In this document: piece after piece, positions 49,220 to 61,100 of the stretch
Layout: every line of letters starts with the position of its first letter
Numbering within the stretch: the first letter of the stretch is position 1
From: Numida meleagris
Taxonomy: Eukaryota > Chordata > Aves > Galliformes > Numididae
Direction of reading: 5' to 3'
Length of the DNA stretch: 64,000 bases
NCBI RefSeq assembly: GCF_002078875.1
Contig: NC_034413.1
Span: 65,964,802 to 66,028,801, forward strand
Program-made: the position numbers and the translations under genes
The notes under the pieces: generated by a model
What the model was told of the DNA's origin: nothing
Databases searched by the model: none
The model's input: the letters and a program-made list of their open reading frames with translations, nothing else

Positions 49220-49725
49220 ATTCATACAGTACATACAAACACTTTGCAGTATATTGCTTTCAAAGGAAAGTTTTGCTGGGTGTCATATCTGATTTACAAA
49301 GGACTTCTCTTTAGCAGATCTTCCAGTCATCAAGCAGTAAGTCTTCAAGATTTCAACATCATTCAGTCTATCCACTGCTCTAACAAACCCAGAGCAATCT
49401 TGGAAGTCAGTTCATTTTTTAACCACTTATTTTACAGGCTTAACTGTAAACATCTTCCTATCAACTATGAAGCATGCCAGTTAACACAGTCTGTACCCTG
49501 AGCAACACCACTTCAGCCTGCTTTGACATAGACAGGTATTTAATAGTACCAGTACTACATATCACACCAGAATTATTATCTATGGCAATCAGTACTTCCA
49601 AGTTCGCTGCCAAAGGAAATGAGAAGATTTTGTGCAGACTTTCATTTTAGGTATTATGTTCCTGTCACTTCCAAAAAAAATACAGCTGTGGATTTGCACA
49701 GATACCAGTTACACCGCTCTGATTA
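49220..49725. other. Non-coding stretch, nothing recognised
   Basis: No convincing gene or repeat. The 85-codon frame at 49244-49501 has no supporting context. Confidence 0.45.
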
Positions 49726-49760
49726 CTTTTTGTTTTGTTTGTTTGGTTTGGCTTGGTTTA
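49726..49760. repeat. Degenerate TTTG-type microsatellite
   Basis: TTTTGTTTTGTTTGTTTGG and similar units pass into GGCTTGG and a T run. Simple low-complexity sequence. Confidence 0.75.
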
Positions 49761-50421
49761 TTTTTTTTCCTGGAAAAGGGTAAATCATAGCTCCTCCAGC
49801 AAAGCTTCCAAAATGAGATGGTCAGGAACTAGGTAACAGTTTTGGAAATCTACAGTTTGCCTTATACCTGAGAGGAGACATGGAAGCACAGCAAGCCTTC
49901 AGATACAGAACATACCACTTTCAGCAGAAGTTGACAGCACTATTCCTTCAGTATAGTAAATTATGCCAGAAATAAAGTGAGAAATTACTAGTTTTCCAGA
50001 TTCTATACATTGAGAAGTGATACACAATATGAAATACTGCTTCTCAGGTAACGTAGGAGCCCTCGCCTCCAATTCTGTACTACAACAGTCAACAATGAAA
50101 TATAATTGCTGGCAAGAGAGGAATAAAAAATGGAGCAGTGGATTAAGCTTGAAACTGGCAGTATGCAGGCAGGCAGGAACCAGGGGAAGCAGTCTTTTCA
50201 CACGGATTAGCTTGGTTCTTTGCTAACATACTACACTTAACACAATATACACCAATAACCTGAAATGTATGACAAAGAGAAGCCAATCTGCTTGAGTAGG
50301 CTACTGCTACTAGCTTTAATGGGAGTAAGACATGTTCCATCAATACCAGCCTCACATGTTGTAACTCGAGTAACCGTTACGTTCCTCATGTTCATTACAT
50401 TTTTTACTTTCTTCTTCACAG

Positions 50422-50469
50422 CTTGTGCATCTGAAAAAGGCAGGACAACTCCAGCAGTGGCTTAAGAAG
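50422..50469 (+). CDS. Candidate small internal exon, unknown protein
   Basis: Forty-eight bases between a strong acceptor (TTTCTTCTTCACAG after a long pyrimidine run) and a good donor (AAGAAG|GTAACA). The phase-0 frame is open: L-V-H-L-K-K-A-G-Q-L-Q-Q-W-L-K-K, a basic amphipathic helix. It is phase-compatible with the candidate exon at 48829-49008. The phase needed to continue from 34865 would instead give 14 residues and a TAA at 50463-50465. Not recognised as a known protein. Short splice-flanked segments do occur by chance. Confidence 0.3.
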
Positions 50470-51768
50470 GTAACAGCAAATTATGCCCTTCTTTGCACAG
50501 CCCTCCTCCACCAACCACCTTGGTGAGTGTTGCGCCCTACATCTCCTCAGCTACAAAACGGAAAAGCATTTTTCACATACAAGCACTTTCTTTTCCTTTC
50601 ATTTTCTTCTTACAAGTTGTCCTTTTAGAGCTTCTTCTCTAGTTTCTATGTTATCTTTGCCATGATTTGATTCTTAATGTGGCTGAAAAAAGAGTCTAAG
50701 CATTTGCTGTTGGTCTCTGTGAGACTCTGGAGTCACTGGCAGGAGCTGGTGTTGCTCACACCAAACCTACAGATTCTGAACTCAAAGTAGTTTAATTTTT
50801 TACATAATTTGGAAATAAGTTTAACCTATCTTTAACTTGAAGTTTTACATATTAAACCCAATAACTATGTACAATTTCTTTTAAATGTGAAATTAAGTAA
50901 CAATCACTCTCATCCTATCTCTCCAGTGCAGTGGCATTGTTGGAGAGAGAAGTGACTTGAAGAGAATCAAAAAGCTTCCAGAGTATTTCCTCCTCACAGA
51001 ATAACATGATTATATTAATGCAGTGTTTCATTAAATGAAAATCAAGCCAACCTAGGCCTGTAAATGTTGCTTCACAGGAAATAAACCCTTATTAGCATTC
51101 CCAAGCTGCTGCTGCAATTCCTTCAGAGAAGTTTTATTGCTGCAATATATATTCTCTGCCTGCTACTAGATTTCTGTCTTGTTTATGGAATTTAAATGGT
51201 GTATTAAACTAAATTCTTCACCCTGCCTCTTTCCAGAAAGAGAGATCCTAGACAGATGAGTTGATGAAAAGAAAACCAAATAGAAATAAAATGCCTTACA
51301 CTTTTGAATTAGAATTCGGTAAACAGCCATGTTTGCATCAGATATTGAATTCTCTACTGACCTATGCTGAAGCTTTCACAGGAGCAAGAGCAGAACAAAT
51401 GTGGTTGATGCCACGTGTTATCCTGAGTCCAGACTCAGAGCCTTTATGCTGCAAAGTGGAAGCACCAGAAACACAGCTCTGCAAACAGCCAAGCACCATC
51501 ACCCCCGCCAGCTCACAGGTAGGATGAACGCTGAGCATCCATATAACCTGGGGCAGGGGCTGCAGCCTGCACTCTGCCAGCTACCATCCATCCTTAGTGC
51601 CCTCCAAAGGTCGTGGAACCTCACACAAACTCCATATATGAGTCAGGGAAAATTATATTTAGAAGATTAGAAAAAATCAACTCTGACAAACCTAGTAAGA
51701 CTACAGCTATTTGAGTAAGAATCAAAGCTGTAAAGAGCATGTTAACCACAACTAGTGCTTAACCCACT
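50470..51768. other. Non-coding stretch, little recognised
   Basis: An acceptor-like CTGCCTCTTTCCAG at 51223-51236 is followed by a short segment that stops within five codons in phase 0. Nothing else recognised. Confidence 0.45.
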
Positions 51769-51847
51769 GGTTTAGTGCGTATGGTGATGGTTGGACTTGA
51801 TCTTAGTGGTCGTTTCCAACCTTAATGATTCCATGATTCTATGATTC
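51769..51847 (+). mobile_element. CR1 LINE tip
   Basis: 'GGTTTAGTG', then 'GATGGTTGGACTTGATCTTA', 'GTGGTCGTTTCCAACCTTAA' and a terminal TGATTCCATGATTCTATGATT repeat. About 79 bases of 3' UTR. Its 3' UTR type resembles the large copy at 57262 rather than that at 11366. Confidence 0.93.
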
Positions 51848-52423
51848 ACCAGCTGACCCCTAAAACTGGCATTATCCAAGGGGTGACCATCCCTTCCTCC
51901 TCCTGCCAGCTCCCAGTGTGGGTCTGGCTCACCACTTAGCCTCTGCTCCCTAACAAAGCTGAAATCTCAAACAGTTTCAGTGTACGGAGTAGCTAAGGGC
52001 AGGGTCTAACTCTTCTGCTGCTCCTTCCAATCAGGAAGTCCCTCTAGTGAAAAACATTCCTCAGCACAGACCCAGCAGTGCATGGATGCACTGAGTAAAA
52101 GCCACATCAAGTGGGTTTGGTCCATCTGGTCCTAAATATCATTCTCCTCTTAGTTTATTCCCACTAAGCAAACAAGTCTGAAAAGCACCTAGGTGCCACA
52201 GAAAGAATAGAGGTGGGCACTTTTATCAAATGGAGCCTTCTCCCACACCCTGCATATGAGAAGTGTGGGGGGCAGGGAGTGCCAGCCTTTCCCCAGGGTT
52301 TCTCTCCATCTGGTAGACAGTTTATGTAAATAAAGTCATGCTGTGGCCTTCCTCTTGTTCAAATGGGAGCAGACAGCTTCTTTCCCTGTAGCGTTTTGGA
52401 CCCCAGGGCTGAGGTTTAAAGCC
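51848..52423. other. Non-coding stretch, nothing recognised
   Basis: GC content slightly higher than flanks; no recognisable gene or repeat. Confidence 0.45.
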
Positions 52424-52483
52424 AGAATAACTCTACTGAGTTCAGTGGAGTTACACTAAAATTAAAATGGTGCAGTCAGAATC
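52424..52483. repeat. Ancient amniote repeat relic (family uncertain)
   Basis: 'AATAACTCTACTGAGTTCAG', then 'TGGAGTTACACTAAAATTAA' and 'AATGGTGCAGTCAGAATC' follow the order of a motif widespread in bird, crocodile and turtle genomes (…actccactgacttcagtggagttacacc…gtgtaaaactggtgtgag…gaatc). I recognise the word order but not a secure family name. Confidence 0.45.
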
Positions 52484-54390
52484 TTTGAATCCTTAGCACT
52501 CCAGTCCTGCTAGCATTATTTTATTTATTCAGCTTGTCTTCCCGGAAAACATCCAATTTAGATAATAGCTAGTGGGAGAAGCAATCCCCTTTAGGGATCA
52601 GCAGTGGTTGTTATAAGATTTCTCAACAACTATTTTCTCAGCAGCAAACAATTGTGCTACTGAAATAGTACTTTTGTAGCACATACAACTTCCAGAACTA
52701 CTTAGGCCTATTAGAACTAAGGAAACAAAACAAACAAAATGTGAACAAAGGATTCATAAAGCAAGATTAAATCATTCATAACAAATGCATAGTTAATTTG
52801 GCCTCCTCTCTTGGCTAGATTCTGCTTTTGGCTACAAAAAGGCCAGGAGATGTAGTGCACCAACCTATCCCCTATCCAAAAGCAGGGCTGAATAAAGCTT
52901 TGCATGTAATAATTTGCTGCTGGGTAGATGGGGCTGCTCAGCATGCTGAGGCTGCAGCATCATTTGTACGTGGCATAGCTGATGGCACACAGGTCCTGGC
53001 AGCTCCTAGACTTCTGCCTATCGATGGAGCCACCTTGCATGGCACTATTCAGTGTCTGAACACCAACATGCACATTTACAATTAAAGCTTCAATTTCTTC
53101 TTTCTCTGAGGTTTGTTTAGACTGTACTATTTCCATGAGCCAACGCAATTAACATAACATTGCCACCCTCCTCAAAAGTCCAATCACTTTAGGACCAGTG
53201 GCAAGGGTTAATAAAATCAATCCATAAAATTAAATCTGACTGGATTCTTCAACTTGCTGGTATTACGTGTTTGTCCATAGATGAAAATGTCAGAAAGCCA
53301 GAGTGGTATCTTCTGCCTCTTTGTCACTTGCTGGTGAACAAGTGCCCTGCCCATAGCACTGCTGCAGTGCAGGACCAGCTCTGGCTACTGCCCACATTTT
53401 AGTCCAAGACAGAAACATTTCAAACACGGAAATAATTCTTACTCGTTTTGACTCAGCATTTTAACAAGAACCTTAAGTTTGGAAGCTGCCAAGTGCAGAT
53501 AATAAATCTATTTCCCTGCATCTATTAGTTCTGTTTGTTGTGCACTGTATCGATGGCCTTCCCTTTTTAGGATTCTGTTTTAAATCACTGCCAAATACTT
53601 CTTAAGAGACTTCATTGTATTTTATCTTCTCATTTCACAAACAAAACAATTTCTTACTGACAGCTAATAAAAAATAAACCAGGCTTCGCTGTTCATGCTA
53701 GTGCTGCACATCACAATGCCTGACCCAGTTGCACAGGACAGAAGCAGTGATGTGTTGTAATTGACAGCAAGGGAAGGGGGTTCCTCTGTGTATTGTAGGC
53801 ATTGCTACACCAATGAAAACAAAAAGTGTCTCCTTTAGATTGCTCTCAAAACTCCCTGGTTGTTCAGCTCTTACAGAGCAAAGGAAATTTACCCTTTACA
53901 GTTAGTACTTGGCTATTTTTTCACTCTCTTGTCCTAAACTCACACTATCATTCCTTACTTTTAATAGTGGTTTAGCCCATGTGGACTATGACCCACGGTC
54001 TAACAAATATTAACGGAGAAATGGCTTTTCTCCAAATGAAGGAAGTTATTTTCAATTGAAAACAAATATAATATTGTTCAAAAATGCTACAGTAAATGGC
54101 TGAATTTTTCGCTTGGCATTTTTTCTTAAAGACTTGCCATTCATGGACTGAGCTCTGTGTATATAATCCCAGTTCTCCAAAGGTCTATGAAGGGGATATA
54201 TGTAGCTATACCTGCAGTGCTCTAATGTAGTTCCTCCAGATTTTCCTGAAGTAGATTGATGAAGAGTGGCTATAGATCCCATATGTCTCACCCTACAGCA
54301 ACTGTCACATACCTTCCAGTTTGTACCAAAATTACTCCAGTATCAAACAGGCTAAGGTAAAGGCCTCAGCCCTCTAAAACCTCACGTGAT
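52484..54390. other. Non-coding stretch, nothing recognised
   Basis: The 85-codon frame at 52828-53085 has no start or splice support and is not recognised. No repeats identified. Confidence 0.45.
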
Positions 54391-54450
54391 TTTAGTTTTC
54401 CCATCTGTAAAATGGAAATAATAGTACTGCGATGTTGCTGAGATAGGAGA
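54391..54450 (+). repeat. MIR/L2-type tail relic
   Basis: 'TTTAGTTTTCCCATCTGTAA', then 'AATGGAAATAATAGTACTGC' and 'GATGTTGCTGAGATAGG' closely follow the MIR CORE-to-tail consensus (cagtttcctcatctgtaaaatggggataatagtacc...gttgtgagg). Highly diverged, old. Confidence 0.65.
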
Positions 54451-54919
54451 CAATCACCTAGTCTTATAATAGGGATAATGATCTTGGTGGAGAATAAGGT
54501 ATTTTGCTCCAAGGATATTTATGCCTACACAAGCACAAGTGGCAAACAGGAAGATATGATCCGAGCCTGCAAAATGTTAATTAGATTGCATGAGGGAAAT
54601 TGTGAGGGGAAAATGCAACAACAGTGTAGCTATCTTACTGCTGCAATTAACTTCTCCCTTCAGAAGGCAGGAAAGTGCTTAGCAGTAGCATGGAACTGCA
54701 ATTTATATGCACAATCTCTAAAATGCTCAAAAATCAAACTTATAACTATAGAGTTAAAGGAAAAAATCTGACAATAAGGAATCAATTTTGTCCGAAGAAA
54801 TAGTAAGCGAAGTGAAAATGAATAAAATATATTCATAAAATTCACAAGAAAAATTCAAAGCATATACAGCAGGGCCATCGTTTGGAGAAACATAAACAAG
54901 CAGGAGGAATATGCCAACG
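54451..54919. other. Non-coding stretch, nothing recognised
   Basis: The 97-codon frame at 54478-54771 has no start context or recognisable domain. No repeat seen. Confidence 0.4.
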
Positions 54920-55130
54920 AGAACTTTATGACGTTCAACAAACTGCAAATAATCCTCAGCAACAACAGAGGCCGAGGGCTGGCACTGCAGAAGGGCACCT
55001 TGGGCTATTGCTCAACAGTTGGATCACGTCCTCAGCAGACTGGTCCAAGCGCAGAGCTGGCCTTGCTCTGAGCAGGAGGTTGGACTGGAGACCCTTACCC
55101 TAACTCTTCCAACCTGAATTACTCTGAATT
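54920..55130 (+). mobile_element. Degraded CR1 LINE copy
   Basis: The 55061-55130 part is a clear CR1 3' UTR: 'CTTGCTCTGAGCAGGAGGTT', 'GGACTGGAGACCCTTACC', 'CTTCCAACCTGAATTACTCT'. It has the 'gagcaggaggttggact' subfamily signature and an eroded terminal repeat. The preceding part has a weak match to the ORF2 'MxFNKxK' coding segment (TTTATGACGTTCAACAAA near 54926), suggesting an internal deletion. The 5' boundary is uncertain. Confidence 0.7.
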
Positions 55131-57254
55131 AGTCCTATATCTATTCACACAGCCTCCTTGCCTAGCAGAATCCTACCAATAATTGCTGGAAGGGGCTAAC
55201 CTGGGGAAAGCTTCAGAGCCTGCTGATAATTCAAGCCACCGCAATGACGGTATATGCAATAGACCCAGAGAACCTTATGCCTTCCATTACACATTAACTC
55301 ATGCATATCACGTCTGTGCCTGTGGTATCATGAAAGTAACAACAGTTTTATGAACACCTTTGGACTTAAAGGGATATCATTGGCAATCTTATCAAAATCT
55401 TACCAAAGCCCAGCTTTGCAACTATCTCACCTTGCCTCCTAATATCCAATGCTCCTCAGACATTAGTCCTTGTGCCTTCTCTGGAAAACTTAAAAAAGAA
55501 CTGCAGGAAATCTGTGCAGTTTTTAAAGTTTCCAAATTGCTGGAACAGAATCAGCTGAGAGCTGACTTTGAGAAATGGCAGTCATGGGGGGTCACTCTTA
55601 TGCTCAAGGGCATTAGGATCAAACAGATTTTAGGGGAAAAATGACATCTTCCACCAACTAGTTCCACTGTATTGTATTTGGGGGGCCATATACAGCCTCA
55701 TAGGAGACTGGTGCAGACAAAGAGAAGCAATCTTGTGCTGCTACTCTGTTTGCAGAGAAAGGAGTTATCATTTTAGTATTTTTCTTAGTGGCAAAGGTTG
55801 AGCTACTTTAAAGAGAGGGCAGGTTTGTCATTATTCAACAGAGAGAATCCTTTTTCCTTTGCATCTGTGCAATGTTTGTCACAATATTTGTCACACAAAG
55901 GCCTATACTGTCACAGAAGTCACCATTAAGCACTGAACAACTCTACCTTGTTCAGTTGTAGCATCACATACACACAAAAATCAAATACTATTTGCATGAT
56001 ATCCTTCATTAGCAAAGGTTAGTTTCACCTCTTGCACTTGTAAGGTTCTTGGCTCTTATCTCTAATTATGTGCTAGCTTGCCCAGCTGCACAGGGAAATT
56101 GTGCTGATAAAATCTTTAGAACTCACTTAAACCTGCAAGAACAGGTTTGATTTAAATTATACAGATATCACTGACTCTTCCACAGGAACTCTGAGATCAG
56201 AATTTGCTGTCTATTATTAATAATAAAAGGATTCAGAATGGATTTGTCATGGAATGCGAAGCAGGACAAACTCTGCCTCTTGGGACGTGATCTCTGAGTA
56301 AAGAATTTACTTCAGCATAATATCCAAACAAAGGCCTCAGCTGAAACCCACTGAAGTCAATGGAAAGATGCTCAGGGGAGCAGGCTGCAGACCCGGAATT
56401 AGAGAGCTACATACATCTCTGTCTCCCCTGCAGCTGTACTCTTCCTGGAGCACTGCTGCCAAGCAAGAAGGTTGCAGAGGCTGTGCAAATGGCTAAGCAC
56501 AAATTGGTCCTGGGGATTTGGGGCTGGACTGGGGACGTGGAAGAGCACATGAATGAGAGAGCCAAATACCTCACTTATTCTGAGGGATCCTAAAAATAGG
56601 TAGCAGTGAGGTTCACTGACATAGGCAATTGTACATACAACTACCAGTAGCCACTAGCACACGCAGCTAGTCACAGCAAGTTGCAGTAAGGAGGTTGACT
56701 GGGTGAGTGGGCTGCATGTGGTTGTAGCTTGAGAGGGCAGAAGGTGGGGACTTGAGATAATACGAATATCACTTGTATCCCGGGACAGAGCTCTCTCTTG
56801 GAGCTGGGATCTTTTGGAGGGCAATGATCAGCTCTCCTTCACCGTTACTGGCCAAAGCTCTGGTGGAGGAACTGGGGCACTTGGGAAGGATATCCAAGTA
56901 CTTCTCCAAATTTTCTGACCACCACCTGCTATGCCATCTGCCACTGCTCCCAGTGCCACCTGGGTGAATCACCGCTTGGATGGAGCAGCAGGAACAGCAA
57001 CCATAGGAAGGGCAAAGCTGACATCCTAGCAGCCTGAAGCCACAGCAGCCTCTAGAAAACGCAGGCAAAACTGTTCACACTCCAGCCAGGAGTACTGCAG
57101 CCAATATTCTGCAGTCACCAGAGATGAGTAAGAAACATTTGACATACATTATATGTGAGCATAATTTTATATTTCATATGCCAGGTGAGGTGGTATTAGT
57201 TCAGATATTGATTTCAATTCTCTAGCAATTGGAAAATTTATTGTCATGTAATGG
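55131..57254. other. Non-coding stretch, little recognised
   Basis: A possible ancient-repeat word (CCCACTGAAGTCAATGGAAA) lies at 56347-56366. An acceptor-like TCTCCCCTGCAG near 56433 has no matching donor. No convincing exon. Confidence 0.45.
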
Positions 57255-57261
57255 TAACTGT
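57255..57261. repeat. Left target-site duplication candidate
   Basis: TAACTGT immediately before the CR1 copy is repeated at 58114-58120 immediately after it. A 7-base match at both junctions is suggestive, though CR1 often lacks clear duplications and the first T may belong to the terminal repeat. Confidence 0.5.
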
Positions 57262-57262
57262 C

Positions 57263-57298
57263 ATGCAGTCTATCCAGAGGGACCTGGATAGACTGCAT
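57263..57298. repeat. Perfect 15-bp inverted repeat at CR1 5' junction
   Basis: ATGCAGTCTATCCAG (57263-57277) and CTGGATAGACTGCAT (57284-57298) are exact complements with a 6-base loop AGGGAC. The right arm is ordinary CR1 ORF2 sequence (D-L-D-R-L-H), so the left arm is a duplicated, inverted copy at the integration boundary. Confidence 0.9.
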
Positions 57299-58018
57299 CG
57301 ATGGGCCAAGGTAAACCATATGAGTTTCAACAGGGCCAAGTGTCGGGTCCTGCACTTTGGTGACAACAACCCCAGGCAACCCTACAGGCTTGGGAAGGAG
57401 TGGCTGGAAAGCTGCCTGATGGAAAGGGACCTTGGTGTGCTGATGGACAGTCGGCTGAATATGAGCCAGCAGTGTGCCCAGGTGGCCAAGAAGGCCAATG
57501 GCATCCTGGCTTGTCTCAGGAATAGTGTGGTGAGCAGGACTAGGGAAGTCATCCTGTCCCTGTACTCGGCATTGGTGAGGCCTCACCTCAAGTACTGTGT
57601 TCAGTTTTGGTTGCCTCACTACAGAAAGGACATTGCGGTGCTGGAGCATGTCCAAAGAAGGGCAACAAGGCTTGCGAAGGGCTTGGAGAATATGCCCTAT
57701 GAGCAGAGACTAAAGGAACTGGGGCTGTTTAGTCTGGGGAAGAGGAGGCTGAGGGGAGACCTCATTGCTCTCTTCAAATACCTGAAAGGTGATTGCAGAG
57801 AGAGCGGGGCTGGGCTCTTCTCACTGGTGACAGGTGACAGGACAAGGGGAAATGGCCTCAAGTTGCAACATGGGAGGTTTAGGTTGGATATCAGGAAAAA
57901 CTTCTTTACAGAAAGGGTTGTTAAGCACTGGAACAGGCTCCCTGGGGAGGTGGTTGAGTCACCATCCCTGAATGTGTTTAAAATCCATTTGGATGTGGTG
58001 CTCGGGGACAGGATTTAG
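57281..58018 (+). pseudogene. CR1 ORF2 C-terminal fragment (reverse transcriptase polyprotein)
   Basis: An unbroken frame gives 245 residues to the natural TAG at 58016-58018. It carries the CR1 ORF2 segment downstream of the catalytic FADD box: [14 protein letters not shown], then RDLGVLMDS, the [12 protein letters not shown] helix, the '[15 protein letters not shown]' block, '[12 protein letters not shown]', '[16 protein letters not shown]', and the terminal '[20 protein letters not shown]' with [10 protein letters not shown]. These are thumb/C-terminal regions used in target-primed reverse transcription. The endonuclease, the fingers and palm of RT, and any promoter are absent. A chance upstream ATG at 57251 extends the frame outside the element. 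Confidence 0.93.
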
Positions 58019-58113
58019 CGGTGGGTTGTTAGAGCAGTATGGTTAGGTTGCAGTTGGACTTGATGATCTTGAAGGTCCTTTCCAACCTGAGTAATTCTAT
58101 GATTCTATGATTC

Positions 58114-58120
58114 TAACTGT
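58114..58120. repeat. Right target-site duplication candidate
   Basis: TAACTGT directly follows the terminal octamer repeat of the CR1 copy and matches 57255-57261. Confidence 0.5.
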
Positions 58121-61100
58121 TATAGTTCACATAACAGCCTGAATTTTGAGAATTTAACAAGAAATACTGCAGACTAAATTTCTCTGACCTTGTTGGTTTT
58201 TCTGGACTTCATGTTCACTTGCACCAAAGACTTCACTAATTTCAATGCTATGTCTATGATGGAAATATGTTATACTAATCACCTGTATTTCCAAATAAGC
58301 TTAGATTACATTTCAAAACTACTGTAATGAACATACTGTTCAATATTATCTGACAATTACAGAATTAACTTATTTCATCTCATGGGAAAATTCATATGCT
58401 TTATGTCCTTTATCTGGACACAATTTGTTTAATTTTGCAGAAGCACAAAATGAAATTATACTACTTCTAACATGAAAGCATGCTTGCTGAGACTAGAAAA
58501 TGACTGTTTTATTGCTTTGCAGCAGAACAGACAGACCTTAAATTTACCAGATTTAGTTGTGGCTAGATGCTTGTGCTCTTTGTATGTATACAGCCGATGA
58601 AACAAGTGCAACATCACTTCAAGATACTGTTTTGATTTACAGAACATACAGCTTGGATGACTCCAGCAATAATGTAACTTGGCTACCGTGTGTATTGTCA
58701 AGTTGCAGTGACTCTCAGTAAAACACCCTAAACTTGTACAGCAGGGAGGAGTCACTGAAGTGGCTCTTTAAAGCTCGAGGAATTCAGGCTCACAGCAGAA
58801 ATGATCTCCAAGGCCCAAGTTGACTTGTTTCCAGTTGTCTCACTCAGAACGATAGGCTTTCTACCATACTATGACTTATGGGCTTGTAGAAGAAGAAAAA
58901 TTATTTTGACTCCATACGTGCCAAGGGATCTGATCTGTAAACAGTAACTATAAATGCTGAGTGGCTATAAAAGATAAGTAACAAAGGGCAAGTTGCTGTG
59001 AGCTTTGTAGATGAAAGGTCACATGTTTTTGAATTAAAAAAAAAAAACCAGATATTGACCTCAGTAAGAGCCAGGCTGCTCTTGACAATATCAAAACATT
59101 AATGATTAAAAGAAAACAACCTTAGAGTTATCGTGGCTAGTTGAACAGGGTCCATTATAATTCTTCTCTGAAAAGCATACGGAACCTTTTGGTTTCCTAC
59201 AGGCCTGACACTTGCAGACCTGCCAGGTTACCAAATGGAAAATCAGTTCATGAAACCTAAAGATGGAAAGAAAGCAAGCCAGTGCCATATGGACAAACTG
59301 CCAGTTCAAAAGCTTTTGCAAGTTTTGGTGTCCTTTAGAATGTCTGGGTTGAGCGAGTTTTCCTCTTGATCAAGTACTGTGTCAGACATCTACAAGGTCA
59401 AGGCTTGGGAACACTTCTCAAGTTAGAGAGGATGTTTTTGACCTTAATTCATTTCTTTGTTTCAGTTTAATGAGTCCAGTGATTACCAGAATTACATCAG
59501 ACATGCTCTGCTATTACATTTTTTAATACAGTAGCCCCAAGGGAAACTAGGAAAAGGTAAATAACATCAGAGATGTGATGCAAGGAAAACAGAAGTCTAC
59601 AAGAGCAGAAGCATGGCGACTTACACAGCTTGATAGCAGAAGATACTTCTAGGCACCCTTCCAAAAGACAATATTAATTAGCAAGTACATCTAGGTCCTG
59701 ATTTCACAGTCCTCTAGTAGTCTTCAGAATGGCAAGAATCTGCAGCAGCCTTGGCAGCTATTACGAAAGATTCCCATTTCACATAGGAGGCTGTCTGTCA
59801 TCCTTCCCAGCTGAAAGGAATAGTAAAGTAAAAGAACTTTCTTTTTCTGTCTTATTTCATTAGTTTTGGCTCACAGAGATCACCCCCACAAGATTTCAGC
59901 ATGCACTGCACGGTGACTGCATGAACTCTCCAGACAGTTTAGAGTAATACATATCTGGCAGAGTTCATATTAGACATTGCGTGTATCATGGCTTCTGTAT
60001 TAATAGTAATTTAATAATAAACTAATAGTAGTTTAGTAGTAATTTTCTCTCTTTTTTACCTTATTAGACAGATCAAATACTGTGTATCTTGAAAATACTC
60101 TGTTCCATTGTGGGTTCTTTGCAAATATGTCTCTATTTCAGTGGGGTTACAGAGCACATAAAATTTTCATATAACTGAAATGAGCTGTGTAGGGTAAAAG
60201 TAAATGCCAGCAGGCATCTAAATATTGTAGCATCTGTTATATTTTACACTCTGTGATCACAAATCTTATAAAGCTTCACTGCATTTTAGCAGTATTCTTC
60301 ACAAACTATTGAAGATTGATGGCTAGTGTAATTGCCATATCTGATATGCTATCATTTTTAATATACTGAACTTCTCCAAGAGCCCCTTTCTTTGTACTAT
60401 CAACCTATGTCTATATTATGTTCCCATAAAGCACATACTGTACCAACGGCCAGTTCTATTGCTATCAACTCATATGTTCACACATTGTAGTGTTATCTTA
60501 ATTTTCACTCCAATATATTCTCGTATAGGTAAGTACAGAGAACACATGATAGTAAGCAGCAAGATAAAACATGACCTTTCCTTTTATAAACAGCTAATTT
60601 TACATATTTCAAGGGTATTATAATTTTTTTTTCTTTTCTTGTTGGTTATTATCTGTATTTTCAAGATAAGAGTGGGTCAAAGTGAGTTATCCTGATGAAA
60701 ACAGCTTTCTGAATTTCATAAATGTTTTCTCATTCATTTATCCAGCAAGAGCAGCATTACCTATGAATAAGCAAATTTCTAACCAGACTGGAAGTTGCTA
60801 AAGTAAAACACAAATTGGAGCTAGAAGGTGATCAAGAATGCCAACAAAACACAGTTACACACATAATGAATACCTATTTAGAAGCACAAACAACTACCTC
60901 ACCACCTTTCCATCCATCCTATTGACTAATGATGTGCATGATTTGAAGAAGAAATCAGTCTTAAGGAGTAGAACTAGCACCCTGATGATCAATCCAGCAT
61001 AAAGCTCACCAAAGAGAGGCAGATAAAGTACATTTCCCTGGCTAATCAATTAGAGCACTCATTTGTCATTGCCAGCCAGGCCCATTAACTGCACTTCAAG

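Larger units (their letters stand above)
57262..58113 (+). mobile_element. Young 5'-truncated CR1 LINE with inverted 5' tip
   Basis: About 850 bases: the 3' part of ORF2, a short 3' UTR ('GTTGGACTTGATGATCTTGA', 'AGGTCCTTTCCAACCTGAGT') and the terminal ATTCTATG octamer repeat in nearly three units. The ORF2 frame is unbroken, so this is the youngest copy here. The first 16 bases are an inverted copy of the following sequence (57263-57277 against 57284-57298), and 7-base direct repeats flank it. It cannot be autonomous because ORF1, the endonuclease and the catalytic RT motifs are missing. Confidence 0.96.

Noticed and set aside
34786..50469. Joining the 34.8 kb exon directly to the 48.8 kb or 50.4 kb segments as one protein
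   Set aside because: The phase left at 34865 gives early stops in both downstream segments, so a single continuous reading frame is not supported.
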